Shown here piece by piece: positions 35,749 to 46,746 of a stretch of 64,000 nucleotides of DNA. The translations under genes and the position numbers were made by a program. Source of the DNA: Lepidurus packardi (lineage: Eukaryota > Arthropoda > Branchiopoda > Notostraca > Triopsidae); contig JAKZAN010000002.1 of the NCBI GenBank assembly GCA_023053545.1, positions 10,908,790 through 10,972,789 of the forward strand, in the 5' to 3' direction. The notes under the pieces are model-generated. The model was not told the DNA's origin. It ran no database searches and saw only the letters and a program-made list of their open reading frames with translations. Every line of letters starts with the position of its first letter. The stretch's first letter is position 1.

Positions 35749-36867
35749 TTAAGAGGCCCAAAATCTTATGTCTGATTCATCTCTGATTGCTGGCGTCTTC
35801 TTAGATCCAATCATAGTGATATTAGTCAGTGAACTTGTTGACTTAGCTGGATCAAGAAGAGAAGATGAAGACGAGTTAGTGTAGCTCTTAGGTCCACTCA
35901 CAACTGATGTTGTTCCCTTAAACACAGACTTTTGATCTATTTGAGATATCAGGCTTATTTTTTCCATCATAGAACTTAATTGTTGATTGGTTCTTTTCAT
36001 ATCTCCATCCATCTGATCCACCAGTGATCTGATGCAACCAGTCGCTGATTGAATGTTGTGGTTGTGAACAGCTAAGTCTGCTTTCAAAGATTGGGTGAGC
36101 TTGTCTAGACTAGCTGTAGTTGTGGACAGTTTGTTTCCAATCTCGGTCAGTGCTGTTGCGGGTGATGGCCTAAATGTTGTGTAGGCAGAATAATCCTTTA
36201 TTATCTCTTGCTTCCTCTTCACATCCACTTTACCACTTAAGATCATAGTTGATGCCCAATTGCAAGTAAGCAGAGTGATCAACTCTAAAGCATGAGATGA
36301 GTCGTTGTGGTTTAGTTTATGCCAGGGAAAATGAGATACCAGTAACCAATTAGGAGGATCAATAAGATTATTCCATAAATCAGAGGCCCATATAGCCATA
36401 GTCTCAGCCATGTATTCCTGGTCGACTCCCTGAGAGTATAGGATCATTGGTTCGAGCTTGGCTTCAAGAGAATACGGAGGAATAATTGGTTGATCAGGTA
36501 CCTCCTTGTCTTTATCTTCTGGTCTTTTAACTTTTGAGCCTCCTTTATAAGGAGTCTTAGATGGTCGAGACTCTAGTAAATCTTCATTTAAGAAAGGAAC
36601 CGACTTCTTGGAAGCTAATGTAGAAGGTCCATCAGATTTTAGCAGTGATAAAGAGGATTCCTCTCCACCTTCTAACACTGTTTTCTCCATCTGCCTTATT
36701 ACTTGTTCTTTTTCTGCTTCAGATCCAGTTAGGACTGTGTCAAGGGATATTAGTTCTTCATTTTCTTGAATGTCAGGGGTATTCCTGTCCGCTTTCCTAT
36801 TCGATTTGGCTCTGGTGTTCTTTCCTCCCGTTTTACCTTGGGCCGTTGGAGTTCTAGCTGTGGCCAT
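35749..36867 (-). CDS. endogenous viral P-like ORF, copy 2
   Basis: 372 codons, identical in protein sequence to 28087-29205, with the same ATG and stop. It sits between the end of gypsy pol (36878) and the gypsy zinc-knuckle fragment, all on the minus strand. If the gypsy promoter still acts, it would be transcribed in sense as part of a gypsy transcript. The same reservations on assignment apply as for copy 1. Confidence 0.55.
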   Translation of the reverse strand: MATARTPTAQGKTGGKNTRAKSNRKADRNTPDIQENEELISLDTVLTGSEAEKEQVIRQMEKTVLEGGEESSLSLLKSDGPSTLASKKSVPFLNEDLLESRPSKTPYKGGSKVKRPEDKDKEVPDQPIIPPYSLEAKLEPMILYSQGVDQEYMAETMAIWASDLWNNLIDPPNWLLVSHFPWHKLNHNDSSHALELITLLTCNWASTMILSGKVDVKRKQEIIKDYSAYTTFRPSPATALTEIGNKLSTTTASLDKLTQSLKADLAVHNHNIQSATGCIRSLVDQMDGDMKRTNQQLSSMMEKISLISQIDQKSVFKGTTSVVSGPKSYTNSSSSSLLDPAKSTSSLTNITMIGSKKTPAIRDESDIRFWAS

Positions 36868-36877
36868 GGTTGAAGGC

Positions 36878-38525
36878 TTAATCCTGAATTTGGCTCAAGA
36901 GACTTCCGGTAAATCTTTTGAATAAGCTGGCATTGCGCGTGACTTGTTCGCTTCCACGTTGGGCTGTGATCATCGTTCCTTTTGCTGCAATTACTGTGTA
37001 GGGTTTGGTGTTATATCCTGGCAGCATTTTGTTTGGGATAGCCCTTTGGTCTTTCAAGAGGACTTTTTCCCCTACGATGAAGCTCTTCTGCCTGGCATGG
37101 TTATGCCGATCCGCATTGGCTTTCATTTTCTCTTTGGCTTTCCGGTCCTGGTTCTTCACTTCTTCCTTTCGGGGTTGCTGATGTGCATTGCTAAGCTGAG
37201 GGTGCTTGGTTTTCACCTGTCTTCCAAATAGTAGGCTAGCTGGGCTGTGCCCAGTCATCCGGTGAGGTGCTGAACGATAGGCTAGAAGGAAAGGTTGCAA
37301 CTTCTCCTTCCAGTCCACGTTCTCCGCAACTGAGGATCTGACCAGTTTGTTTAGATTCCTCATGAATCGTTCAACGTCGCCGTTAGCGGCGGGCCAGTAT
37401 GGTGTTATACGGCGGTGTTCGACACCAATACGTTGAAGATACTGTTTTAGCTCTTCACTTTGGAACGGTGGTCCATTGTCTGAGGCGATAGTCGCTGGTA
37501 TCACAAAACGTGCGAATTTGGCATCTAGCACCTTGATGATGTCTTTGGCGCTGGTGTGTTCAAGAATCGCCACCTCTGGGAATCGGGAATACTTGTCGAT
37601 TATGACAAACGCTTTATCGCCGTTCGGCAGACTAAAAAGGTCCATACTGAGGTCCGTCCAGGGTTCATCAGGTAATGGTGTGGGGCATACTGGTTCTTTT
37701 GAGCGATCTTCAGTGCACATTTGGCACTCACGGCAGATTTCAATGATCGTTTCGACCATGCGGTCCATGCCGGGAAACCAGACATGTAGGCGCAGACGTT
37801 GCTTGGTTTTAGTCATGCCCATATGGCTTTCGTGTGCTATCTGAATGATGCGCTCTTGCTGCTCTTCTGGAATACAAATCTTGCGTCCTTTTAAAATTAC
37901 GTTGTTGTCGGCGTCAAACGTTAACTCGTTTCTACGTTGAAAGTAAACTGCGTTACGTTTCTTGACAGGGCTCCAGTTCCCTGTGACGATAGCTCGCTTG
38001 ACTAGCTGTAGTACTTCGTCTTGCTCCGTTGCTCTTGCTACCTCGGATAGCTTGAGGGCAGTGGGCAGGAGGCTCTGACTTAAGAGATTCACGAACGCAT
38101 CAGCACAGGTGCTGGCTACCGCGTTCCGATCCGATGCTGTTGGTTGCCTTGACATGAAGTCGGCGGGGTTAGTGGCTCCAGCTATGTGTTGAATTGTCGC
38201 ATTGTAAGGCAAAAGACGTAGCGCCCAGCGTTCAATACGCGCGTTCCCGCAGTTAAGAGATTTGCTGAATAAGCCTACCAGCGGCTTATGGTCTGTTCTA
38301 ACCGTGATGGGTTTTCCGAAAACATACAAATGAAAGTGCTCACAGGCCCAGACGACTGCGAGGCCCTCCCTTTCCAACTGCGAATAACGCTGTTCCGTGG
38401 CCGTCAACGAGCGACTTGCATACGCCACGACCCTTTCCTTGCCATTTTCCTCTTGCAACAAGATCGCTGCTACACCGACAGGGCTGGCATCTGTGATGAT
38501 GGTGGTCGGCAAGTTTGGATTAAAG
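36878..38525 (-). CDS. pol: gypsy RNase H-integrase, intact frame (unit 2)
   Basis: The frame (38572-36878, 564 codons) is intact here, unlike in unit 1. RNase H is at about residues 18-130, the integrase zinc-binding region (HESHMG...CRECQMC) at about 245-285, and the catalytic core with Asp in DLSMDLFSL, Asp in ASDNGPPF and Glu in DVERFMRNL at about 305-435. The basic tail ends SQIQD. The first 15 or so codons are contributed by the LTR fragment of the inserted element and are not part of pol. Upstream pol lies beyond the inserted element (45911-46080 and 57800-58685), so no whole Pol can be made. Confidence 0.9.
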
Positions 38526-38581
38526 TGTAAGAATGTGCTTTTATTCTTACAACTTATTTTTGAGTACCCCACCTATATTCT
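38526..38581 (+). repeat. 56-bp LTR start of the env-bearing element (unit 2)
   Basis: First 56 bp of the 455-bp LTR, preceded by the target duplication AAAG (38522-38525). It is joined at about 38581/38582 to the downstream end of the L fragment. It supplies part of the TAG that ends the L frame. Confidence 0.92.
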
Positions 38582-41500
38582 ACAAACTCCAAAGATGTTC
38601 TCGGAGTAAACAGACAATGTCTCGTAACATGTCAGGGTCTTTCACTTCCATATCCATCACTATGAGATTCACATTCAATCCATTCTGGGAAGTCGTGTCC
38701 ATTAAGTATTCCCAAGTAGCATTCAAGGACAAGTCTGAGGGGAATTTCCAGCAAGATTTGAAATTGACACAACGAGATGCTACAGATCCCAAAGCAGTGA
38801 TGGCAGAAGGGGGGTCCGGAGCTGATCCACGCAATGACACCTCGTTATAATCCAACAAGCTGTTGAAAATCCCTCTTGCACAAGGATATTCCCTTAAGAG
38901 ACTACTCGTGATTCCTCCGGAACCATCTCCGAGCACCATGAAATCTGAACAGGATATATGGAAATGTCTCAAAATGCTTCGAACTTTGTAATGAGAACCC
39001 GTTGCTAATTGTCCCAGCCTAAAACCAGATATAGTTGGATCCTGAATTCTAGAAGGAGGGGTTTTTATTTTGTCAGTTGACCCACAATTTGAAGAGAAGT
39101 GCATCCTCACAGAAGTTATCGGTCCTCCAATCTCATTACCCCATCTTAGATTTTTCTTCGTCTGATCCGAATGTTCCTGGATCGTAAACTTACAAGCATG
39201 TCGAATTTCTGCATCAACTGAAAACACCTTCTTAATCAGATGATTCAAACATGGAATGTCTTCGGTAGTATCCCTCAGTTGAGACAAGGTGTGTGCCAAT
39301 TTTCTTAACCGATTTTTGTCTTTGGTGTCCCATTTGGAATGAGTCAAAGTCCACATCACAGTGGAACTAATGACCATAGGTCCTATCACTGAGGCAGACA
39401 TCATATCCGCAAACAAAAAGATTCTGGAATCTTCTGGTTCATACGTCTGAGTCATAAACAGATTACGGAAAGTTGTCCAAAGATAACTCCTCAACAACAA
39501 CCCAATATCTCGATCAGAGACTGGATAAGATGCCGGGACCTTGTGAGGAAAAGACAACAACTCTTGGTGAAGATTTCCCTCCCTAGTCAAATTTCTTAAA
39601 TTCACACTGTTTGACATAAGATCAATCAGGTGTAGCACTGTTCCAAAAACTGCTTGTTCAGGGTGTGTCAACTTTTGGATGGCTCTACGATGTAACAAAT
39701 CCAAAGAAGCTGCTCTCAACAACCCATCCAACAAACCTCGGAAAAATGGTGTAGGTACTAGTTTACGTTTGATGGTCAAAGGAAACAAAGATGAATCATC
39801 TTTGTGAGAATTGGAAATACATGTCAGATCCCCAAACATAAACCCGATAGAACGACCAACATGAAAACTTTGTTTCCACTTACCGGTTTCCTCCCATCTT
39901 CCTTCCGGTATCTCAATGGTCGTTCGGTTCTTTCCCCATGGATCATCTGAACCTCTCCATTTGTTCAGTGCTTCTGCTCTATCAGCAAACTCGTAAACCC
40001 AATCGGACTCCAGTGTCGGCTCCTCAATTTTACGGATACAATCTTTACAACCCAAATGCAAATGATAAACCGCCCCCTCACCTTGTCCATCATGCAGTTC
40101 TCCGACGGTGGTTTGTCCGTAAATTAAAAGGGATTGAAACATGAAATCATAATTTTCACTCCCTAATGTCTCCATCGTGTCGGTTGTCCCAATCATTCTT
40201 GTCAACTTTGCGGGACTTTGAGCAGAATAACCACCAGCACTAACCCTAGAACAGGAAAATCTATGCAAAGCAGACCCTGTTCTCTTAAACCCCTGAGAAC
40301 CCAATGACCAATCCTCCCCAGTCTGTGACTCAATATTCTTAAGAATAGACTTAGCCAAATTAGAGCCTGGGGCAACAAACCAAGAGATGGCATCTTTTAA
40401 CTTAGCAGCTCTCTTAATCAAGGGGATAGTCGCTTGCTTTTCCCATGGTTGAAGGATGCTTGTTGACTCTGATGTTTTAGAACCAAGATATGCTTGTTGT
40501 TTCCCTCTGGAGTCCAAATAGTTTCGTAATCCATTTGGTAACGTGATCGTCAAATAACAATCAGGGTTCTCACCATGACAATCAGTGCACTGATGATTGA
40601 CATTTTGTCCTCTGCTCAATAACTCCAACGGGTGAGGAACTGTGGTTCCCAAAACTTTAGATCCCCACGACTCCGTCCTCAACTCGTCTGCTCTGGTTGA
40701 TGAACAATCCCAAATAGTGCCAAGTCGCTTACGTGTACCATACCTACTCATTTGTACCAAGGTGCTAATTTCCCCTCTGATAATCTTATCGTCCAACTCC
40801 CTTTTGAACCAAGGACTGAAGTAATTCCTGATGGTTCGAGAATTTTGGAAAAGAGAAATTAAAGAATCAGTCAAACCCAAAAATGTTGCACTTTTAAATT
40901 CACTCAAGAAACGGGGAAAGAGTGGTTTAATATTCGATAAGAAAAGTAGCATTCTCTCTTCTTCTTCTTTGGAATATAACACCGAATCCTGAATTTGCAC
41001 ATTCTGGATTGCATGAGCATTCCTGTAAAGTCCCTTCTTCACTTCTTCTTTTAGAATTGTCATGGCACTTATCCCTTTCGGGATGTTCAGAGAATTCGGA
41101 TTTTCCAACAATCGGGAGATCTCTGTCCCATTCTGTTGTTTGATCTGGGGAGATCCAGCCTCAATGCACAAATTTTTCAACCATTGGACTGAAGTATTGT
41201 TGTAAACCAACTTCCAGAAAGACAAACTCTCAGTCACTGGATCCGGAAATGCCCGAATCACAAATCGAGACAGAGATGTACCTGACACTCCGCCCAGAGA
41301 CGGATCTAGGTACAAACATGCTGCAACATACCCTGGACTCCGAGCATTAAACTTGGGATCCTTAATCAATTCATTCACGGACCCCCTAATTGCAGGATTG
41401 TGTAAATCCAACAATTCTTTAGCAAGCAGACCAAAAAACAAATAGTTTCGAATTGGATCAATTGGAGATGTCCCAAAATGAGAAACTGTCAATGCGTTGG

Positions 41501-41717
41501 TCGAGACTGATGACAACACGTTTGCAAAAGTAGGCAATTGATCATTTGTTACGCAAGTAACCCGAGACCAACGTTTAGTCTCCAATCCCCTGATATTACC
41601 CCTGAATATAGGAATTTTCCCATAATTTAGGTAATCCGCTGATTGAACAGTCTCATCTTGATTGATGATTAATCCCAATTTTGCTGTCCCTGCCTCTATA
41701 GCACCCAAGAACCTCTA
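38580..41717 (-). CDS. endogenous viral L-polymerase fragment, copy 2
   Basis: Same fragment and limits as 30917-34054 and also uninterrupted for about 1,042 codons. Against copy 1 I see three residue differences (Arg/Gln near 23, Arg/Lys near 440, Val/Ile near 905). It contains the capping-domain His-Arg motif and most of the methyltransferase but not the polymerase catalytic motifs. It lies antisense within the env-bearing retroelement, between its LTR start and its integrase. Confidence 0.9.
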
Positions 41718-41726
41718 TAAACCCAA

Positions 41727-43303
41727 GACGCGAAAACCGTTGCTCGCATTTTCGTAGAAAAAATTATCTGTCGCCATGGTGTACCTATGGAGCTACTGTC
41801 TGATAGAGGAACAAACTTCCTATCAAGTCTAGTTAAAGAGGTCTGCACCTTTTTCAATATCACCAAAACCAACACTACCGCCTACAACCCTAAATGTAAT
41901 GGTATGGTAGAACGACACCATCGCGTTTTAATGGATGGATTAGCCAAAATGTGCGACGGAAACCAACGGTCTTGGGACGAACGATTAGACTATGTTTTGT
42001 TCGCGTACAGAACATCCGTGCACGCTAGCACAAACGAAACCCCCTTCTTCCTCATGCACGGAAGAGACCCCATTCTCGACGTAAATCCTATTTTAATCCC
42101 CCCCCCCGGAAGAATTACGCCATCGACGACGACTATAAAGCAGAAATGGTCCAACGCCTACACAATGCTTTCTCTTATGTCCAAACGCAGCTGATCTCTG
42201 CTCATGAGACGCAAAAAAAGACTTACGATCGACGCGTCAAATCCCAAACCTTCCATGTCGGTGACAAAGTGTTAAAATTAAATACCGCTTTGAAAATCGG
42301 AGAGTCCCCCAAATTAACGATGAATTCTTGGTTGGGCCCCTATCGAATTATCAAACAGACGGGAGATGAAATTTTCGTGATACAAGACATCAAAACCAAA
42401 ACCGAAGAGAACGTTAACGTAAATAGATTAAAACATTACGTGGAAAGATTCTTCTCGGGAGATGCCCCAATTACCGAATCCATAATTGGACAAATGGAAG
42501 ACCCCAAGGGAGCGGAATCCCCAAAACCCAAGAAACCCCCAACCACAGAAAAACTCGAAGAACAAACGGATAAACTCCTCGATCAGATCGATCAATTACT
42601 AAAATCCGCCGCAGAATTAACACCCCCCACCGTTGAAATCTATGTACCCCCACCCCCGGCCCTTAACTTTCCTACTCCCCATCCCAACACCACCCCCTCC
42701 CGACCATTGACGCCACCTCCCGTCTTCCAAAACTTGTCCCCCGCTCCAGCCAGCCCGGAAAATTCCTCGGACTCCTCAGATTACTTAAACTTCTCGATGC
42801 CCGAATCTAGGCCTACCAGCCCTACTTCTTCACCTTTTCCCGCCTTGACAGATGAGCAAACCTGGTCCACCCATCGAAGTCCAGCTCTCGACCCAAATTC
42901 TTCTACGAGTACTCCCTCCTCCCCTGATGTTTCCACCCCTTATCAAAGTGATCTCCAACCCCCATCTAATTTCATTGTTTCTGATGATTCCTTCCCGACT
43001 TACAACTTTCCTCATGCTTTCCGACCCCGAACCGTTAGTACACCTGCGGAAATTTATGCCCCCCATTCTTCTTCCTCCGAGCCCATGTCACTCCCCACAG
43101 AAGTATTAACACGCTCCCGTTCCATAAGTGACCCACCCTTACCAGTAGTGCAACCTCGATTATTGTTTCCACCCATAGATAACCGCCCAACCCTAACCAC
43201 CCGCTCGGGAAGAGTCGTAAAGCCCCCGTACGTTTCTCTGAAGACGTACAGTATTTTAAATGAGGATCGATTTCCCACCAGTAAAATTATCACCCACCTG
43301 TAG
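41727..43303 (+). pseudogene. pol: integrase end of the env-bearing element, with Pro/Ser-rich tail
   Basis: A gypsy-type integrase core starting inside the domain (DAKTVARIFVEKIICRHGVP), with the second catalytic Asp in LLSDRGTNFL and the Glu in NGMVERHHRV. The first Asp is lost at the junction with L. The frame shifts at a run of C near 42098-42108: 41727-42194 carries the core, and 42146-43303 carries the C-terminal region with VGDKVLKLN and the LGPY motif. About 270 residues rich in Pro, Ser and Thr follow, an unusual extension. It differs clearly from the other gypsy family in this window. Confidence 0.85.
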
Positions 43304-43305
43304 AA

Positions 43306-45172
43306 GGTTGCCGTTTGCTCATCCTCTTCAAAAAATCCCTTCTAGGACCGATAGCATTTTGGATATGCGTCTTTCTTGTCATGGTTGGACCAGTCAGCCC
43401 AGAGTTGGAATCCCACCGTATAACCCTGGGAAGTATCTTCAAATACGAAGATCAATTAACCCTCACCAATTCGAAGTGGACCATAGTCTCCGATATAGAT
43501 CTTACGCCTTATGACATCATTATGGAAAATTTGGCACAATATCTAAGAAACTTCCGTCCCATAGACACCCACATCGAAACCAAAGTCACGGAATTCCAAA
43601 ACTTCTTGGTCTTAGTTAACCTTACCATCAACCGAGAAAATCGCCTATTTACGAAAGATTTCAACGAGATAAAAATCAAACTAGAAAATATCCGACGTAT
43701 AACAACCCTCAATGACCGGACCAAAGGTTTTGTACTCATCCCTGGCGGAAGTACGATACTACACTTCCTTTTCGGTACCGCGGGTGACGGAGATATCGAC
43801 CAAATTAATAGCCGAATCGATAGTATGACCAAACAGACAAGCAGCATTGCTCATGTGCAAGAATTACAAGCCTCCCTGATTCAAACCACACATGATGACA
43901 TCCTACGCAATCGTGGAACGCTCCATAACCTAACCCAAGCGATTAGCCTAGTCGGACAAACCATAGATAATATTCGATCCAATCTACAAACCCATCAACA
44001 TAATTCCGATCAAATATTAGGCGAGCTGCTAGGAATTACTTCAGCTACGGCAGAAATACAGACGAACCTACGGTTGACCAATAATTTATTACAATACCTA
44101 AATGATGACCTCACTCTAATCTCAATTGGACGTATTCCCAAACATCTCCTACCCCCAACGAGGATCGTTCCTGTACTTCGAGAGATTGAAGGACGATTGC
44201 CAACTGGTTGGACCATCATGACCAACTCGAAAACAAAAAATTTCTGGGAACTGTACACCTCCGTCAACGTCAAAGCAGCGTCCCTCAACCATGGTTTACG
44301 TCTGTTCATCGAAATCCTTATCTCCCCCCAACAAAATGATTTCGAATTGTACCATTTCTCGCCTTTCCCTACTCCTGTTCCGGATACTGACATGTACGCC
44401 TTGACACAAATTGATCACCCTTACTTGGCTATCTCCGCGGATCGAAAAAACTTTATCGAACTACGTCAGGATGATTTAAAAAACTGCCTTCAATTGGATA
44501 AGCGCTGGTGCTTAACACAAAACCCTATAGTCCGGCATAACACCGCTACCTCTTGCCCGATATCCCTTTACTTGGATGATAAAGCAAGAATCAACAATGA
44601 ATGCGACACGAAAATTATTCGTCGGAGCCGAATTACCTTACTTCCGGTAGGAGAGGGTAAGTGGTTGTATTCATCGCCCGTATCTACAAAAATTTCTCTT
44701 CTGTGCCCGCATGTTTCACTAATCTCGAGTCTTAGAAAAGCGGACTGAAATACTGGGAGTAGGATTTTTAGTGTTGCCGCCGAAGTGTACTTTGCAGGCG
44801 CCTACGTTTTCGATTCCAGCCACTTACTCCGAATATACCAACGTGCGATCGCAAACCTACGAACTGAATTTGATGCCTTTGACTCCCTACTTCGGGAACG
44901 CCACGCTGAGTCCATTTGAGCCTCGTCAGTTACCCAAGATTAAGGAACTTTTGGCTGATCTCAACGCCACTGATGATTGGGAGATCTCTGTTGCCAAAAT
45001 GAAGGAAGCTGTCGCCCAACAGAAGTTACTATTCTTGGACGAAAATTCCGAAATTCAACACCATGTTTCTGCCCGACTCAACATCTACCTCGCGGCCGGG
45101 GTAGTTTTCTTTATCGTGCAGATCGCCTTGTTCGCCTTTGGTGCATACAAACTATGGAGTTACTTCAGCTAA
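43306..45172 (+). pseudogene. env: errantivirus-type envelope (env) gene, frameshifted
   Basis: Follows pol. A splice acceptor (CCACCTGTAG) lies just before the frame and there is no ATG at its start (first listed codon TTG), which fits a spliced env message. The N-terminus is hydrophobic (IAFWICVFLVMVGPVSP), consistent with a signal peptide. A central segment around residues 140-160 with a Gly-rich LFGTAGDGDI-type motif, followed by a long heptad region, resembles the F-type fusion proteins shared by errantiviruses and baculoviruses. The first frame ends at 44748; the rest lies in another frame (to 45172) and ends in a transmembrane helix (IYLAAGVVFFIVQIALFAFG) and a short tail. The F-type assignment is by architecture. 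The frameshift near 44730-44770 breaks this copy. Confidence 0.75.
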
Positions 45173-45391
45173 CGAAACGACTTAGTCCAGACCGACCAGC
45201 AACGGGATCTGAACCAACGAACTGCCGACCTTCTAGAAGCCCAGAAGAACTTAATCCAGGAGCTGAATGCCCTAAAGAGTCGGAATTTAGAGCTGGATCT
45301 AGAGGTCGGAAGACTAACCACCATCATGAAGCTGGAGTCCGAAGTAGTTAAAGATCGACTACTAGCCTTTGAACAGAAATTGTTTAAATAG
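45173..45391 (+). other. in-frame coiled-coil extension after the env stop
   Basis: After the TAA at 45170-45172 the same frame stays open for 72 codons to a TAG at 45389-45391. The content is strongly helix-forming with Leu at heptad spacing (for example LLEAQKNLIQELNALK). The only ATG is internal. It could be a former cytoplasmic tail cut by a stop mutation, a readthrough product, or a separate small ORF. Confidence 0.5.
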
Positions 45392-45455
45392 TTTGGCTGT
45401 TTTCGTGGTTCTTTTCTTTTACTCCGGGACGTAGTTTTTCCAATGGGGGAAGTGA

Positions 45456-45910
45456 TGTAAGAATGTGCTTTTATTCTTACAACTTATTTTTGAGTACCCC
45501 ACCTATATTCTCCCGTAAACACTAGATGTCGCCCTCCACATGCATGAAGCCATGCATGTGTCTGATTAGTCCGCTATTGCCCAATACTGTGAATCCCCTT
45601 ATTATGTACGAACCGCCCACACCAATGAAGTAATAGCTCAGCTTACTAGTTAATTGTTTTCCTGGTGGCTTTCATTTTATCAATCAGGGCAGTCAGAAGT
45701 TGCCTTTAGTAGGGGTCGGTATTCGCCTTTGGTGGAAAGTTGGTGCTCGCTTTTAGCAGAGGGTGTTAGAGTGTGTATGTACAAAATACATCCGTGAACC
45801 AGAGTCTAAGTCCTTTTTCGGACTCTAACTTTACTCCGTGAGTCCTGATAACCACAGCCTCTCCTTCCGCCACAAAGAACCTACTATAATTTGTAAGACA
45901 CTTTCTTACA
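45456..45910 (+). repeat. complete 3' LTR of the env-bearing element
   Basis: 455 bp, from TGTAAGAATG to CTTTCTTACA, with short inverted ends TGTAAG/CTTACA. A purine-rich tract (GGGGGAAGTGA) lies just before it, as expected for plus-strand priming. It is followed by the target duplication AAAG and gypsy pol sequence. Confidence 0.88.
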
Positions 45911-46080
45911 AAAGAAAGCAACTTGGGGGTCGGTTGTAAGAATGCTCTTGAGCTTTTGTACAGCCATGTCACAATTGGGGGTCCAGTCGTACTTGGTCTG
46001 TTTCTTCAACAGGCTTCTGAGTGGCGCTGTGATCGTCGCATATCCCGGAATGAAACGCGCAAGATAATTCGTCATCCCTA
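45911..46080 (-). mobile_element. gypsy reverse transcriptase/RNase H linker fragment
   Basis: 170 bp of minus-strand pol (GMTNYLARFIPGYATITAPL through TDPQVAFF). It is bounded on the left by the env-bearing element and on the right by the DNA transposon, and it continues at 57800. Confidence 0.92.
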
Positions 46081-46380
46081 CCCAGATACAAATTTATCAT
46101 AATAAATTATGATATATCACGATAAATTATAATCTATCACGATAAATTATAATCTATCACGATAAATTATGATCTATCTCGATACATTATGATCTATCAC
46201 GATAGATTATGATCTATCATGATAAGATTATGATCTATCACGTTAAATTATGATCTATCATGACACACTATGTTCTATTACGATAAATTATGATCTATCA
46301 TGACAAAATTATGCTCTATCATAGTTTATCATGATTCCACGTACTTTATCATGATGTATTGCGATAGTGAGGACCGAGGT
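46081..46380. repeat. left terminus and subterminal repeat array
   Basis: About 13 copies of a degenerate unit near TATCACGATAAATTATGATC, repeated every 20 bp or so. They presumably bind the transposase, as subterminal repeats do in EnSpm elements. The stretch 46381-46603 that follows shows no recognised feature. Confidence 0.85.
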
Positions 46381-46746
46381 TAGCATCGAGTGTGTGTGGA
46401 CGTGGCAAATTCGCTCCACTGGAAATAACCCTTATCTAAGTGATCGGTGTAAGAAATCTCAAATTTCAGCACCAATCTATAGTACGAAGCCTTTACATGG
46501 TAAATTGTGTTCTTGAAAGGTGGATATCCAGTATCAAATTAGTTAATTTAAAATGTGAAAAACTACAAATCTCCTTGGCCAAAACTACTTTTCTTTCAAA
46601 TTGACGGGCCTCAGGCCCACCCGTCTCTCACATCACCCGTTAAAAAGTGTTAAAAAGTGTTACTTACCTGTTTTACGTTAAGTGCGTTAAAAAGTTCCTA
46701 TCCAACCAAAGCTATACCCGATCAGCTTTAGTGACGTCATTACAGT

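Larger units (their letters stand above)
35303..41723. repeat. tandem unit 2 of the gypsy/virus block
   Basis: Second copy of 27641-34058, sharing both the P-like junctions and the LTR/L junction. The copies diverge immediately after the shared L end: unit 1 continues into gypsy pol, unit 2 into the integrase of the env-bearing element. Confidence 0.9.
38526..45910 (+). mobile_element. env-bearing errantivirus-like retroelement carrying antisense L
   Basis: The unit is bounded by TG...CA (TGTAAG...CTTACA) and flanked by AAAG on both sides (38522-38525 and 45911-45914). The uninterrupted target GGATTAAAGAAAGC at about 34105 confirms the insertion point. Contents: 56 bp of LTR, 3.14 kb of antisense L-like viral sequence, integrase from after its first catalytic Asp, a Pro/Ser-rich tail, env, a purine-rich tract and a full LTR. 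The rest of the 5' LTR, gag, protease, reverse transcriptase and RNase H are replaced by the viral segment. Confidence 0.85.

Noticed and set aside
41787-45391. Treating the env-bearing element as part of the other gypsy family
   Set aside because: Its integrase sequence, LTR and env differ from the gypsy family at 24805-27345, and it is inserted into that family with its own target duplication.
45925-45945. TGTAAGAATG in gypsy pol resembling the LTR start
   Set aside because: It is part of the RT coding sequence in all gypsy copies; a chance 10-base match with the env-element LTR.
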